Positions 37,401 to 46,902 of a DNA stretch of 64,000 nucleotides are shown one piece after another. Source of the DNA: Desulfovibrio porci (GTDB taxonomy: Bacteria > Desulfobacterota > Desulfovibrionia > Desulfovibrionales > Desulfovibrionaceae). The notes under the pieces are model-generated. The model worked only from the letters and a program-made list of their open reading frames with translations, had not been told where the DNA came from and made no database searches. The first letter of the stretch is position 1; each line of letters starts with the position of its first letter. The translations under genes and the position numbers were made by a program. Location of the stretch: positions 248,001-312,000 of the forward strand of contig NZ_VUMH01000002.1 in NCBI RefSeq assembly GCF_009696265.1. Reading direction: 5' to 3'.

Positions 37401-38426
37401 CTATTCCTTCCCCGTTGTCCAGTCGCATGCCGCGCCGGGCCGCGGACAGGGCGCCGCGGTCCCTAACGCGCAGCGCAGTCCGTTCATGGTCAGGCTGCGA
37501 ACCTCCCAGTGTTCGTGCAGCCAGTCCAGGTAGGCTTCAATTTTGGCCATCAGGCGTTCCACAGATGCCGCGTCGGGCAGATGCGGCGTGCCGCCGGGCA
37601 GCATTTCCGAAGAGTGCCAGGTCAGCGACAGCGCGCGGCCCCCGCGTTTCGTGAACAGCCGGGTCACGGCCCGCATGGCCCAGAGCGGGTGATAGACGGG
37701 CAACAGGGCCAGGGCCCCCCATTTTTTCAGGCCCGCCCGTGCCGTTTTGCCCGCCCTGCCGGGCAGGGCCGCCAGCAGCCCCGGCAGAGGGCGGAGCAGG
37801 GGGGTGACCGTCAAGGGCACTTCAAAGATATGTCCGTCCCCCACCGGCACCCAGTAGGGATCGGGGGGCGCGCCGAAATGGTCCGGCCCGGCGTCGGCGT
37901 CGGCGTCGGCCGCGCAGTGCAGGGGACGCACCGAGGCGTCGCAGAGCACGCCGGCCTGAGCCAGCAGGGGCCAGTGCGCGCGGTGCAGATCCCAGCGGCC
38001 CATACGGAAGGAGGTCAGCGGCGCGCTCTGAAATTCGGCCCCGGCCCGGAACAGCGTGTCCAGCTTGGCGGCCATGAGTGGCGCGGGCATAGCCGCTGAA
38101 GGCACGCGTTCCGCCGTGTCGGGCAGGTTTGCGCCGTCGTTTTCCAGGTGCAGGGGCGGCGTGTTCCAGTGGTGCAGATGCGCGCCGATTTCCGCGCCGG
38201 CATCGTCCCGCAAGCGGGCCAGAATCGCGCGTGAAGCGGGATCGGTCAGCACGCTGTGGGCGCAGAAAAGCGTGGGCCGCACGCCCCGTTCCAGCAGCGG
38301 GTTCAGACGGAAGAGGTGCGCGGTATTGGTTACGCTGGGGGAGCGGCGGGCGTAACGGCCGCCGAACAGGCCCTCTTCCTCCACATCCAGGCTGACTGTC
38401 AGATACAAGGGGTCGCGGCGGCGCAT
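37401..38426 (-). CDS. Polysaccharide deacetylase-like protein (NodB-type fold)
   Basis: A 341-residue protein. It has the NodB start LTVSLDVEEEGLFGG (Asp-Val-Glu), then VRPTLFCAHSVLTDPASRAIL and EIGAHLHHWNTPP with the HLHH metal site, and later TSFRMGRWDLH and LSLTWHSSEML. These are family hallmarks of carbohydrate esterase 4 enzymes that remove N-acetyl groups from sugars. No signal peptide, so it probably acts in the cytoplasm on a lipid-linked precursor. The start at 38426 has GGGAG upstream; the longer frame overlaps the next gene. It lies eight bases after the second glycosyltransferase. Confidence 0.82.
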   Translation of the reverse strand: MRRRDPLYLTVSLDVEEEGLFGGRYARRSPSVTNTAHLFRLNPLLERGVRPTLFCAHSVLTDPASRAILARLRDDAGAEIGAHLHHWNTPPLHLENDGANLPDTAERVPSAAMPAPLMAAKLDTLFRAGAEFQSAPLTSFRMGRWDLHRAHWPLLAQAGVLCDASVRPLHCAADADADAGPDHFGAPPDPYWVPVGDGHIFEVPLTVTPLLRPLPGLLAALPGRAGKTARAGLKKWGALALLPVYHPLWAMRAVTRLFTKRGGRALSLTWHSSEMLPGGTPHLPDAASVERLMAKIEAYLDWLHEHWEVRSLTMNGLRCALGTAAPCPRPGAACDWTTGKE

Positions 38427-38433
38427 CGGGTTC

Positions 38434-39777
38434 TCAGCTCCCTTCCGCCCGTTGCGGCGGGCAGGCGGAGCGGTACAGCGCACGGAGGGCCGCGATGTTC
38501 GTTTCCTTGTCGAACATGCGTTCCACCAGGGCTCGCCCGGCCTCGGCCATGCGCAGGGCGCGGTTTCGGTCGTCCAGCATGCGCCGCACAGCCAAGGCCA
38601 AAGCGCGCGGGTCGCGCTGGGGTACCAGCAGGCCGGTTTCCCCGTCGCGGATCACCTCGGCGATGCCGCAGACGTCCGTGGCCACCACCGGCATGCGGTG
38701 GGAAAGGGCCTCCATGATCACATTGGGGATGCCGTCGCGGTCGCCGTTGCTGTGCACCACGCTGGGCACCACCAGTATGTCGTGGCTGAGCATGAATTCC
38801 CGCAGCCGGTCATGGGGCACGAAACCCGGCATGTCCACGCAGTCGGTCAGACGCAGGCGGCGGCGCAGGGCCGTGAGCTTACGCCGCCAGCTTCCGTCGC
38901 CCACCAGCGTGAGGCGCACGGGCACCCGTTCGCGGCGCAGCCGGGCCATGGCCGTGAGCAGTTCGGGAAAGCCTTTGGTGCGCGCGAAGCGGCCCACGGC
39001 CAGCAGGCGGTAGGGCGGCCGCATGGGCAGCGCGCATTCCGTACGCTGGGTGAAGGTCAGGCTGTTGTAGACCAGACGCACCTTGTCCCGTTGCTGCGGC
39101 GGGCAGAAGCTTTGCAGCCAGCCTACATTGGCCAGATTGTTGGTGCGGATGAACAGCGCGTCGCGCGATTTTTCACGCAACAGGCCATCCTGGGGATAGA
39201 TGTCGCCGGCTCTGCCGGTGAAGGCGAAGGGGATGCCCGTCAGGCGTGAGGCCACCCAGGCCGCCGTGGCCGGGCCGTTGGCCCAGGAGGAGTGGATCAG
39301 CCCGACGCCGTCGGCCCGGCATTGCTCGGCCAGCAGAAAACCGGCCATAAAGCACCAGAGGTTTTCCCCCAGGGATTCCAGGTTGCGCATGCGGCGGAAA
39401 CAGCCTTCGCGCAGCAGTCGCCAGACGTTGCCCGGCTCGCGGCGCAGGGCGCGGAAAAAGGCCGCCAGGATCCGGAAAAAAGCCGGTGCGCCCATGCGGC
39501 GCACCGGGCCGGGAAATGCGCGCATTTCCCGGGAGCATCCTTTCAGGGTCTTGCCGTACATGGTATAGACGCGGATAGGCAGGCCCAGGGCCATAAGCTG
39601 CACGATTTCTCTGAAAATAAAGGTTTCCGAGGAAAGCGGAAACCAGAGCAGCACATAGGCCAGAGTGCGCGGCGGAACAGCGTCGTCCCGCCGGGGCGCG
39701 TTTCCGGTTTCTGCGTGGGAAGAGGCGGTGGAAATGGCCGCGGGGGCCGCCTCGGACAGGGGCATGACTTTCTCCAT
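38434..39777 (-). CDS. Glycosyltransferase family 4 (second paralogue)
   Basis: A 447-residue GT4-type enzyme. It has LLAVGRFARTKGFPELLTAM, VDMPGFVPHDRL and HDILVVPSVVHSNGDRDGIPNVIMEALSHRMPVVAT. The paralogue at 36006 shares the same lead (LLWFPLSSETFIFREI), LGENLWCFMAG and overall length, so one gene arose from the other by duplication before or within this cluster. No ribosome site is clear for the ATG at 39777; MPLSEAA 12 bases later could be the start. A hairpin just upstream separates it from the oxoamine synthase gene. Confidence 0.85.
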   Translation of the reverse strand: MEKVMPLSEAAPAAISTASSHAETGNAPRRDDAVPPRTLAYVLLWFPLSSETFIFREIVQLMALGLPIRVYTMYGKTLKGCSREMRAFPGPVRRMGAPAFFRILAAFFRALRREPGNVWRLLREGCFRRMRNLESLGENLWCFMAGFLLAEQCRADGVGLIHSSWANGPATAAWVASRLTGIPFAFTGRAGDIYPQDGLLREKSRDALFIRTNNLANVGWLQSFCPPQQRDKVRLVYNSLTFTQRTECALPMRPPYRLLAVGRFARTKGFPELLTAMARLRRERVPVRLTLVGDGSWRRKLTALRRRLRLTDCVDMPGFVPHDRLREFMLSHDILVVPSVVHSNGDRDGIPNVIMEALSHRMPVVATDVCGIAEVIRDGETGLLVPQRDPRALALAVRRMLDDRNRALRMAEAGRALVERMFDKETNIAALRALYRSACPPQRAEGS

Positions 39778-39789
39778 TGAAAATACAAA

Positions 39790-39816
39790 GGCCGGACCGG
39801 TGTTGCCGGTCCGGCC
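39790..39816 (-). terminator. Terminator between the oxoamine synthase and glycosyltransferase genes
   Basis: Eleven-base stem GGCCGGACCGG (39790-39800) with CCGGTCCGGCC (39806-39816), followed on the minus strand by TTTGTATTTT. It would reduce expression of the glycosyltransferases relative to the oxoamine synthase. Confidence 0.7.
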
Positions 39817-39864
39817 AAGGCTGCTGTCAACGCCGAATCGGACGGCCAGGGCGAAGCACGGCGT

Positions 39865-41184
39865 TTAGACGTCCTGCTCTTCGTCCTGATGTTCGCTCCG
39901 GTATTTTTCCACAATGGCCTGGGCCGTGGGGATTTCTTCCACCACGGCGTCCAGGGCTTTGCGTACGTGTTCCTCAGTGTGGGCGGCGGAGATGAAGAAG
40001 CGCAGACGGGCCGTGCCTTCCTTGACCGCCGGGAAGGAGACGGGCATGACGTAGATGCCGCGCTTGAACAAGGCCTGGGACAGAAAGCCGGAAACCATGG
40101 AGTCGCCGACGATCACGGGCACAACGGCATAGCCTTGGGCCGCGCCTGTATCCAGGCCCTTGCTCTGGGCGTATTCAAGAAAATAACGGCTGATGTTCTG
40201 GAGCTTGTGCACGCGTTCCGGCTCACGCAGCATGATTTCCAGAGCCTTGCGGCAGGCTGTGGCGATGACCGGCGGCATGCCCACGCTGAAGACGAAGCCC
40301 GGCGAGCCGTACTTGAGAAATTTCACCACGTCGCGCCGGCCGGCAATAAAGCCGCCGCAGCCGCACATGGCTTTGGAGAGCGTGCTCATCCACATGTCCA
40401 CATCCGTGGGGTCAATGCCGTAATACTCGCGCGCGCCGCGACCGGTCTTGCCCAGCACGCCCAGAGAGTGGGCTTCGTCCACCAGCAGCATGCAGTCATA
40501 TTTCTTTTTGAGCGCGATGATCCGGGGCAGGTCCGGGATGTTCCCGTCCATGCTGAACAGACCCTCGGTGGCGATGACCGCGTACTTGTGCTCGCTCCGG
40601 TGGGCCTTGAGCATCTCTTCTAGGGCGTCGCAGTCGTTGTGGGCGTAAGAGTAACGCGTCGCGCCGGAAAGGCGCGCGCCCTGGACCAGAGAGTTGTGGG
40701 CGAGGCCGTCGTGAAAGATGGCGTCGCGCGGGCCGAACATGAAGCCCAGAGTGGAGACGTTGGCCGCATGGCCGCTGACATAGATGATGCAGTCCTCCAC
40801 CTCATACAGATCGGCCAGGGCGCGCTCCAGCTCGCGGTGGGGCGGGCGCTCGCCGCCCACCAGGCGGCTGGCTCCTGCCGAAGTGCCGAAAATGCCGGCC
40901 GTCTCGGTCACGGCTGCGGTGATTTCGGGATGGGCGTTGATGTCCAGATAATCATAGGTGGAAAAGTTGATGTATTCCTTGCCGTTGATCAGCGTAGTGG
41001 CCTTGGCCGCCCGCTCGTGGCAAACGAAAAGAGGATTGTCCATCCCCATTTGACTGGCCATTTCCACACTCCGTTCAAAGGAGAGCTTGGAACGCATGCG
41101 GTTGAAGCCGGAAGCGCAGCCTTCTTGCGCGACAGCGTGCTGCTCCGCCATGGGGCCGGCCTGACAGGAATGGTTGTTCTTCAT
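39865..41184 (-). CDS. Alpha-oxoamine synthase (PLP-dependent, BioF/SPT/CqsA-like)
   Basis: A 439-residue cytoplasmic enzyme. Family members join an acyl-thioester to an amino acid with loss of CO2 to give an alpha-amino ketone (BioF, serine palmitoyltransferase, CqsA). The PLP lysine is Lys271 in TLSKAMCG, and DEAHSLG (236-242) holds the Asp that pairs with the pyridine nitrogen. The lead DNPLFVCHERAAKATTLINGKEYINFSTYDYL is of the kind seen in stand-alone or PKS-linked oxoamine synthases rather than in BioF. No biotin genes are nearby. Divergent from the PKS-like gene, whose ACP is a likely acyl donor (inference). Good promoter at 41274-41302. The first ~35 residues are poorly conserved-looking; the true start could be a later Met. 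Confidence 0.85.
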   Translation of the reverse strand: MKNNHSCQAGPMAEQHAVAQEGCASGFNRMRSKLSFERSVEMASQMGMDNPLFVCHERAAKATTLINGKEYINFSTYDYLDINAHPEITAAVTETAGIFGTSAGASRLVGGERPPHRELERALADLYEVEDCIIYVSGHAANVSTLGFMFGPRDAIFHDGLAHNSLVQGARLSGATRYSYAHNDCDALEEMLKAHRSEHKYAVIATEGLFSMDGNIPDLPRIIALKKKYDCMLLVDEAHSLGVLGKTGRGAREYYGIDPTDVDMWMSTLSKAMCGCGGFIAGRRDVVKFLKYGSPGFVFSVGMPPVIATACRKALEIMLREPERVHKLQNISRYFLEYAQSKGLDTGAAQGYAVVPVIVGDSMVSGFLSQALFKRGIYVMPVSFPAVKEGTARLRFFISAAHTEEHVRKALDAVVEEIPTAQAIVEKYRSEHQDEEQDV

Positions 41185-41273
41185 GCCTTATCCTCGCGAT
41201 TGTCCGGAATTTGCCGGATATGGGACCGGCGTGATGATGCGCTGCTCAATTCAGCACGACTTTGTAACGATTC

Positions 41274-41302
41274 AGTATAGCCGAAGCCGCAACGCAAAGC
41301 AA
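41274..41302 (-). promoter_or_regulatory. Promoter of the oxoamine synthase gene
   Basis: Minus-strand TTGCTT (41302-41297), 17 bases, TATACT (41279-41274). The message has a leader of about 80 bases. No equally clear promoter was seen for the rightward genes in 41303-41482. Confidence 0.4.
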
Positions 41303-41482
41303 GCGCGGAGTGCGCGGGAAGCAGGGAAGACGCATTTTAACCGTGATCTCCGCGAACGCCGTCGGACGGCGTAAATCCGCGCGGGCTGGACAAGGCGCGT
41401 AATATGCCCTAGCATTTTTCGCCCGATCCGCAAGCCCGCCGCCGGATGCCCCGCGCGGCCTTGCGGCGGCACCACAGAGGCC

Positions 41483-44400
41483 ATGCAGAATAACAATTCC
41501 ACAGCTTCTACGGCGTCCTCCCTTGCCGACCCTTCCGCTTTTCTCACGCTGGAAACCTTCCGGCGCGTCCCGTTGTCCGTTGCCGCTTCCGGTCCGGATG
41601 CCGCGGCCGCTCTCCTGTCGGCTCCCTGCCGGGAACTGCTGCGTCTGGGCGCGGCGCGCGGCGCGCGAACGGCCCTCTGGGTCTGTGCGGCGCCCGACTG
41701 CTCCCTTGCGGCTGCGGCCGTCCTCCTTGCCCGGAAGCTGGAAGAAATTTTCGCCGGGGACGCCGCCCTTGCGGGCGTGCCGCGTGTTCTGGTCACGGAT
41801 TTCAGTCCGGCCCTGCTGGAAGAGGCCGGGGTTTTTCTGGCGGAGCATGCCGACACGCTGCTGGCCCTGCTGATTTGCGGCGCGCCGCGTGCTGCCGCCG
41901 CTGACGGCGTGTTGAGCTGCGAGCCTTTGCTGTTGCGTCGGCCTGTGGCCGGCGAGGCGGCTCTTGTCGCGCCGGTTGCGGCCTGTCCGGATCGCGCTCC
42001 GGCACTTTCCGGAAAGATGGGCGCGCTGGGCGGAAACGCCGGGCAAGAGGCCGCGCCGGACGAACTGGCGCTGGACGGCGTGCGCTATGTGGATCTGCGC
42101 CAGAATGGGCTGAAATGGCGGCTGGCCGGGGTCAATCCGCTTTGGCGGCAGGATCTTGTGGGGCTGGGCGCAAGCCCGGACGCCGCGGCCGTCAGCGCGC
42201 TTGAGGCGCGCGGCCTGTGGCTCGCGCCCGCCGTGGCTGCGCCGCCGCTGGCGGTGATGTGCTGCGGCCTGGGGTCGGTCTGGCCGGGTATGGGGCGCGA
42301 ACTGTACGACAGTTTTCCGGCGGCCAGAGCGGCCATGGAGCGCATCGCGGCGGTGGCCGACTGGGACGTGCTCGCGCTCATGGACGAGACGGACGTGGAA
42401 AAAATCAGCCTGACCCGCTGGCAGGTTCCGTATCTTTTTCTGCTGGAATACGCCCAGTGGAGCCAGTTCGTCTCGTTGGGCCTCGCGCCGGCCCTGATGT
42501 GCGGCCACAGCCTGGGCGAACTCATCGCGCTCTGTTTCGCCGGCATCTATGAACCGGAAGTGGCCTGGTATATTCTGGACACCCGCGCCGCGCACATGGC
42601 CGAACTGGAGGCCAAGGCCACGCGCGAAACCGGCATGATGGCCGTGCATGCCGACGCCGACGTCATTGAGGAAGCCCGCAAAACATGGCCCGCGCTCTAT
42701 GTCTCCAACTACAATACGCCCCGTCAGTTCATCCTGAGCGGGCCGCGCGAAGTCCTGCTGGAAGCCCGGAAAAGCATGCGCAAGCGGCGCATTCCGGCCA
42801 TCATGCTCAACGTCAGCCTGGCCTTTCATCATCCGAGCATGCGCGTGTTGCGGGATCTTTCCCTGCGGCGGCTGAACGCCCTGGAAATGCGCGCCCCGCG
42901 CCTGCCCATGCTCAGCGACATCACCACGGGCTTTTATCCTCAGGATCAGCCCTCCATCTGCCGCTATATCACGGATCTGGACGAAAATTCCGTACGCTGG
43001 GTGGAAGGCGTGCGGGCCATGTGGGAACGGGACGGCATCCGCCATTTTCTGGAACTGGGTCCGCAGGACACGCTCTGCGGTCTGGTGGGCGACATTGAGC
43101 CGCGCGCCCTTTGCCTTTCCGCCGGTCGCAAGGGCAGGGAAACCGAAGGCCTGCGCCAGGCCTGCGCCAGACTGTACGCGCTGGGCCATCTGCCGCGCGC
43201 GGCCATCCGCGCCAGGGCGGCGGCCGCGAAACGGGAGGGTCCCGCGCTCTCCGCGTCCTTGGGAACGGCTCCGGCCGGTGCGGCGCGCTCGGCGGCAGAT
43301 TCGTTTTCCGGCCCTGTTTCCGGGCAGATGGGCATAGTGCTGGAAGTGCTGGCCGAGGCCAGCGGCAGGCCGGTAAAAGACCTGCGGCCCGAAATGGATT
43401 TGCGCTACGATCTGGCGCTGCGCTCCAGCCGTTTTCCGCTGATCATCCAGGAGGCCGAACAGCGGCTGGGCCTGAGCGTCAATTTTGAGGATCTGCTCCA
43501 GGTCTCGACCATCGGAGATCTGGCGCGCGCTCTGACCGGCACGCGGGCAGACGCGCAGACCGGCATGAAGCGGGAGGCCGGAACAGCCGCGCCCGCGCCC
43601 GGATATGCGCGGCGTCGTCAGCGCGCGCCGCTGTGCCGTTTCGCGCCCGGCGCGTCCCGCGCCCGTGGCGCCGAAGGCGGTGATGTCCCCCCCGGTTCGC
43701 CGCCCCTCTCCTCTCTCTCGCTGGACCCCTGCGGCCAGGGCCTGCCTTTGCGGCGCGGCGATGTGCTGGCGCTCTGCGTTTTTGATCCGGATCTTCTGCC
43801 GGGGCTTTTGAGCGGGCTTGCGCCCTTGGGCTGCACGCTGGCCCTGCCCGGCGAGTTGCTGGAGATCTGCGCGCCTCTGGCGAAGGCGGGCTCGCGCCTG
43901 ACGTCGCTGGCGCTTCCCGCCGCCGGAGAGGACGGAAAGCCGGACGCCGAGAGTCTGCGCGCGGCCCTTTGCCGGTTGGCCGGGGAGGAAGGCCGGGTGG
44001 ACGGCGTATTTTTCGCGCCCGCTCCGGGGGATGCCGCCGCATTCTCTCTGCTGGAGGATTGCCTGCGTCCGGCGTTGAACCATGGCCTGCGTTACGCCTG
44101 TTGCTTCAGCCGTCCGCCCCTGACGCCCGAAACCGTGGAGAAGGCTCTGGCCGACGGCGGCCCGCTGGCCGGTCGGTTGGCGGTTCTGGCCCGGGAAGGC
44201 GGCTTCGCCTGCCGTGCCGTTGTTCTGCTGGACGACGGTCAGGGGACCGGGCCCAGTGAGCTGGGCGATATGCTGGCCCGCGAACTGTTGCGGGGGGACA
44301 GCGAACGGGTGATCTGGGCCCGCGAAAGCGTCCTTTATCCCGGCCGCGCGCCGCGCGGACCGCGCCTGGTGGAAAGGCCGGAGTTCTTCCCGCTGGTTTT

Positions 44401-45358
44401 CCCGGACCCCCAACCACCCCTCCGGCCCACGGCCACTCTGTTTCAGGGGGCCTGTCAGTTTTCCCGTTTCGCGGATCCGGCTCTTGCCGTGCATGGCGGA
44501 GGGGCGGGCAATGCCCTGGGGACGGCAACACCCTGGCTGCCCGTCAGCCGTGCCCTTCAGGCCCTGCTGGAAGGCTCCCGCCTTTTGCTGCCCTGGCTGG
44601 CCGTCACCGGCCTGTCCGACGTGCGCTTTCATGAATCCCCATTGCTGCCGCCGGGCGTCACCCGCGAGTGCCGCCTGAGCGTGGAGGCCCGGCCCTGGCT
44701 GATGCACGACCGGGTCATGACCCGCATGTGCCGCGCGGATCTCGCGGTTCGTGAACTGACGGAGAACGGCCGCCGTATGGATCATTACTCCCCGGTGGCC
44801 GAGGGCATGGTGCTGCTGGCCGCCGCTTCCGGTGAAGTGCCGCCGCTCTGGCCCGCCGCCGGGCCGGATGACGCCTCTCGTGCGGATGCGGCAACGGACG
44901 GGGATCATGATGAGTTGGCCGCGTTTTACGACGCGCTGGGCCTGTCCGCGCCCTGGCGGCTGCTGTCCGGCTTCGCGGCGCTGCCCGGCGGAATGTACCG
45001 GGCGGCCCTGGCCGTGCCGGAAGCGCCCATTGCCCCCGAAGGCAATTGGGGCTATACTGATTGCCTGCACATGGTGGAAGGGATAGTCCAGGCCGCGTCT
45101 CTGGCTCTGTCCCGGCAGAGGGACAACGTCGCCATGGCCGCCGAGTTGCGGCGCTGGCGGCTCAATGCGGCGGGCTTTATCCGTTTCGGCGGAGAGCGCG
45201 GCGCGCGGGGGCCGTGGCGCCTGCAATTGCGGCGTTCCTGGGCCGACGACAAGTTGCTGCGCTTTGACGCCCAGATTTCCGACGCGCGGGAGCGCGTGTT
45301 GCTGACCCTCCATCACCTGGAATTTGACCGGCTGGAACCGGCGTCTCCTGCGGAATAA
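41483..45358 (+). CDS. PKS-like multidomain protein: acyltransferase, ACP and dehydratase-like regions, no recognisable ketosynthase
   Basis: A 1291-residue protein. Residues 1-240 are unassigned and may be a decayed ketosynthase. Residues ~250-570 are a malonyl/acyl-transferase domain: GHSLGE with Ser343, and LAFHHPSM with His449 (the AFH of malonyl-type domains). Residues ~615-690 are an ACP (DLRYDLALRSSRFPLIIQEAE), in which the usual D-S-L reads R-S-S, the Ser being S648. Residues ~740-960 look like a Rossmann/ketoreductase-type fold without a clear NADPH motif; ~1000-1280 resemble a hot-dog dehydratase (RALQALLEGSRLLLPWLAVTGLSDVRF), without a clear catalytic His. AGAGG precedes the ATG. 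Faces the oxoamine synthase across 298 bases and heads the rightward export genes. It may load and shape the acyl group used by that enzyme. Confidence 0.75.
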   Translation: MQNNNSTASTASSLADPSAFLTLETFRRVPLSVAASGPDAAAALLSAPCRELLRLGAARGARTALWVCAAPDCSLAAAAVLLARKLEEIFAGDAALAGVPRVLVTDFSPALLEEAGVFLAEHADTLLALLICGAPRAAAADGVLSCEPLLLRRPVAGEAALVAPVAACPDRAPALSGKMGALGGNAGQEAAPDELALDGVRYVDLRQNGLKWRLAGVNPLWRQDLVGLGASPDAAAVSALEARGLWLAPAVAAPPLAVMCCGLGSVWPGMGRELYDSFPAARAAMERIAAVADWDVLALMDETDVEKISLTRWQVPYLFLLEYAQWSQFVSLGLAPALMCGHSLGELIALCFAGIYEPEVAWYILDTRAAHMAELEAKATRETGMMAVHADADVIEEARKTWPALYVSNYNTPRQFILSGPREVLLEARKSMRKRRIPAIMLNVSLAFHHPSMRVLRDLSLRRLNALEMRAPRLPMLSDITTGFYPQDQPSICRYITDLDENSVRWVEGVRAMWERDGIRHFLELGPQDTLCGLVGDIEPRALCLSAGRKGRETEGLRQACARLYALGHLPRAAIRARAAAAKREGPALSASLGTAPAGAARSAADSFSGPVSGQMGIVLEVLAEASGRPVKDLRPEMDLRYDLALRSSRFPLIIQEAEQRLGLSVNFEDLLQVSTIGDLARALTGTRADAQTGMKREAGTAAPAPGYARRRQRAPLCRFAPGASRARGAEGGDVPPGSPPLSSLSLDPCGQGLPLRRGDVLALCVFDPDLLPGLLSGLAPLGCTLALPGELLEICAPLAKAGSRLTSLALPAAGEDGKPDAESLRAALCRLAGEEGRVDGVFFAPAPGDAAAFSLLEDCLRPALNHGLRYACCFSRPPLTPETVEKALADGGPLAGRLAVLAREGGFACRAVVLLDDGQGTGPSELGDMLARELLRGDSERVIWARESVLYPGRAPRGPRLVERPEFFPLVFPDPQPPLRPTATLFQGACQFSRFADPALAVHGGGAGNALGTATPWLPVSRALQALLEGSRLLLPWLAVTGLSDVRFHESPLLPPGVTRECRLSVEARPWLMHDRVMTRMCRADLAVRELTENGRRMDHYSPVAEGMVLLAAASGEVPPLWPAAGPDDASRADAATDGDHDELAAFYDALGLSAPWRLLSGFAALPGGMYRAALAVPEAPIAPEGNWGYTDCLHMVEGIVQAASLALSRQRDNVAMAAELRRWRLNAAGFIRFGGERGARGPWRLQLRRSWADDKLLRFDAQISDARERVLLTLHHLEFDRLEPASPAE

Positions 45359-45435
45359 CCGCCGGTCGCCGTTGAACAATCTTGACATGGCGCGCCGCCG
45401 ATCTCCGGCGCAAGCCCGCAAAGGGGCGATCACCG

Positions 45436-46902
45436 ATGCCGTATTTCGTACCATCCACGCCGTCAGCGCGCGCTTTTCTGCCGCTGCTCATGATTCTGAT
45501 CCTGTTTTTCCCGGCCTGCGCCTCCAACAAGGCCGGACTCAAATCGCCGGAACTGCCGGCCAGGCACTGGCTGGAGGAAGCTCCGGGCGTTCCCGTGGAA
45601 AACAAGGCCAAGCTGGAAGCCGCCGTGCCCAATCTGTATGACGCGGACAAGAATTTCAGTTTTGAGGACTGCGTTTTTCTGACCATCCAGCAGTCGCCTC
45701 TGCTGGTCAACAGCGCCGTGGATCTGGAAATCAAGCGGGTGGCCCTCACCAGCGCCGTCTGGAAGTATCTGCCCGAACCGCGCATGACGTTTCAGGTTTC
45801 CAATAACCTGACCCGCCTGAATATGGACAACAAGGACACGCCCGGCGATTACGGGCGGACCAAGCTGCAGGTCGGTTTTTATGCCGCTTTCCCCAACCCT
45901 GTGGCCACCTATTTCGAGCATCAGGTGCAGAAGATCATGGTCAATCTGGCCATTTCCACGCACCGCAAGGCCATCGGCGAGGCTGTCTACAAAATTGCCC
46001 AGTCGTACCTGAAGCTCCAGGCCCAGAGCAAAATCGTGGCCGCCCAGAAAGAGCTTTTGCCTGTGGGCAAGGAACTGATCGCCTACTGGCAGCAAGTGGA
46101 GTCTGTGGAGGGCCGTCAGGGCGTGTCGCTCAATCTGGCCACCCAGCACCAGCGCGAACTGGAACTGACAGTTGACAAGACCCGTATGGAAGAGATCATG
46201 CAGCGCACCCAGCTCAAGATTCTGGCCGGGGTGGAGCCGCAACAGCGTCTGAACGTGGATACCGAGAGCGCCGGCGATATCCTGGCCGGCTTTGACGGAC
46301 ACAAGCTGAAGTGGGAAGAGCGCTGGCCCGCCACTGAGGACGATCTGCTGTTACGCGCGCAGGTCAAGCTGTCCGACTACAACATCATGGTAGCCTGGGC
46401 CCAGTATATTCCGGACATGACCATTCAGATCAACAACTACCCGCCGGCCGGTCAGTATCAGCCGGCCAGCGGCAGTGAAGACACCTTTCTGCACTTGCTG
46501 TTCGATTTTCCGCTGTTGGACTGGGGCCGCCGTTACCGCGGCGTGCAGACCGCCCGCATGCAGAAGGCCCAGGCTTTTCACGAGATGGCCCGCAAGCGAA
46601 CGAATTATTCCAATACCTGGCTGCAGGCCGAGCAGCGCGTGGCTCTGGCCGAAACGCAGCTCAAACTGGCCAAGACCCGTTTTGACACGGCGGAACTGCA
46701 GTACAAGGAAGCGCGTATCTCCTTCAACGAAGGCACGGAGCAACTGCCCGTGGTGGCCGACCGTCAGGAGGCCATGGTCAATGCCCGCATCGCTTACATT
46801 GATGCGGAACTGGAATACAAGCTGGCCAATCTGGAATGGATGTACGTGGCCAACCTCCTGCAGGAACGCTTCCTAGGCCTGCCCGCCAAGGAGTTCATCT
46901 GA
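45436..46902 (+). CDS. TolC-family outer-membrane efflux lipoprotein
   Basis: A 488-residue protein with a lipoprotein signal (LPLLMILILFFPACAS; Cys at about 29). The mature chain has the long helical hairpins of the outer-membrane factor family (RKAIGEAVYKIAQSYLKLQAQSK, QLKLAKTRFDTAELQYKEARISF), each repeat ending near a conserved Leu-Asn/Asp turn, and a beta-rich middle (EPRMTFQVSNNLTRLN). It should form a trimeric exit duct across the outer membrane. AAGGGG lies nine bases before the ATG at 45436; the earlier ATG at 45382 gives a charged lead before the signal and is not used. Its stop overlaps the start of the adaptor gene. Confidence 0.87.
   Translation: MPYFVPSTPSARAFLPLLMILILFFPACASNKAGLKSPELPARHWLEEAPGVPVENKAKLEAAVPNLYDADKNFSFEDCVFLTIQQSPLLVNSAVDLEIKRVALTSAVWKYLPEPRMTFQVSNNLTRLNMDNKDTPGDYGRTKLQVGFYAAFPNPVATYFEHQVQKIMVNLAISTHRKAIGEAVYKIAQSYLKLQAQSKIVAAQKELLPVGKELIAYWQQVESVEGRQGVSLNLATQHQRELELTVDKTRMEEIMQRTQLKILAGVEPQQRLNVDTESAGDILAGFDGHKLKWEERWPATEDDLLLRAQVKLSDYNIMVAWAQYIPDMTIQINNYPPAGQYQPASGSEDTFLHLLFDFPLLDWGRRYRGVQTARMQKAQAFHEMARKRTNYSNTWLQAEQRVALAETQLKLAKTRFDTAELQYKEARISFNEGTEQLPVVADRQEAMVNARIAYIDAELEYKLANLEWMYVANLLQERFLGLPAKEFI

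Noticed and set aside
41246-45454. Minus-strand open frame of 1402 codons opposite the PKS-like gene
   Set aside because: The plus frame has acyltransferase and ACP motifs; the minus frame is Gln/Arg/Gly/Ala-rich without any motif.
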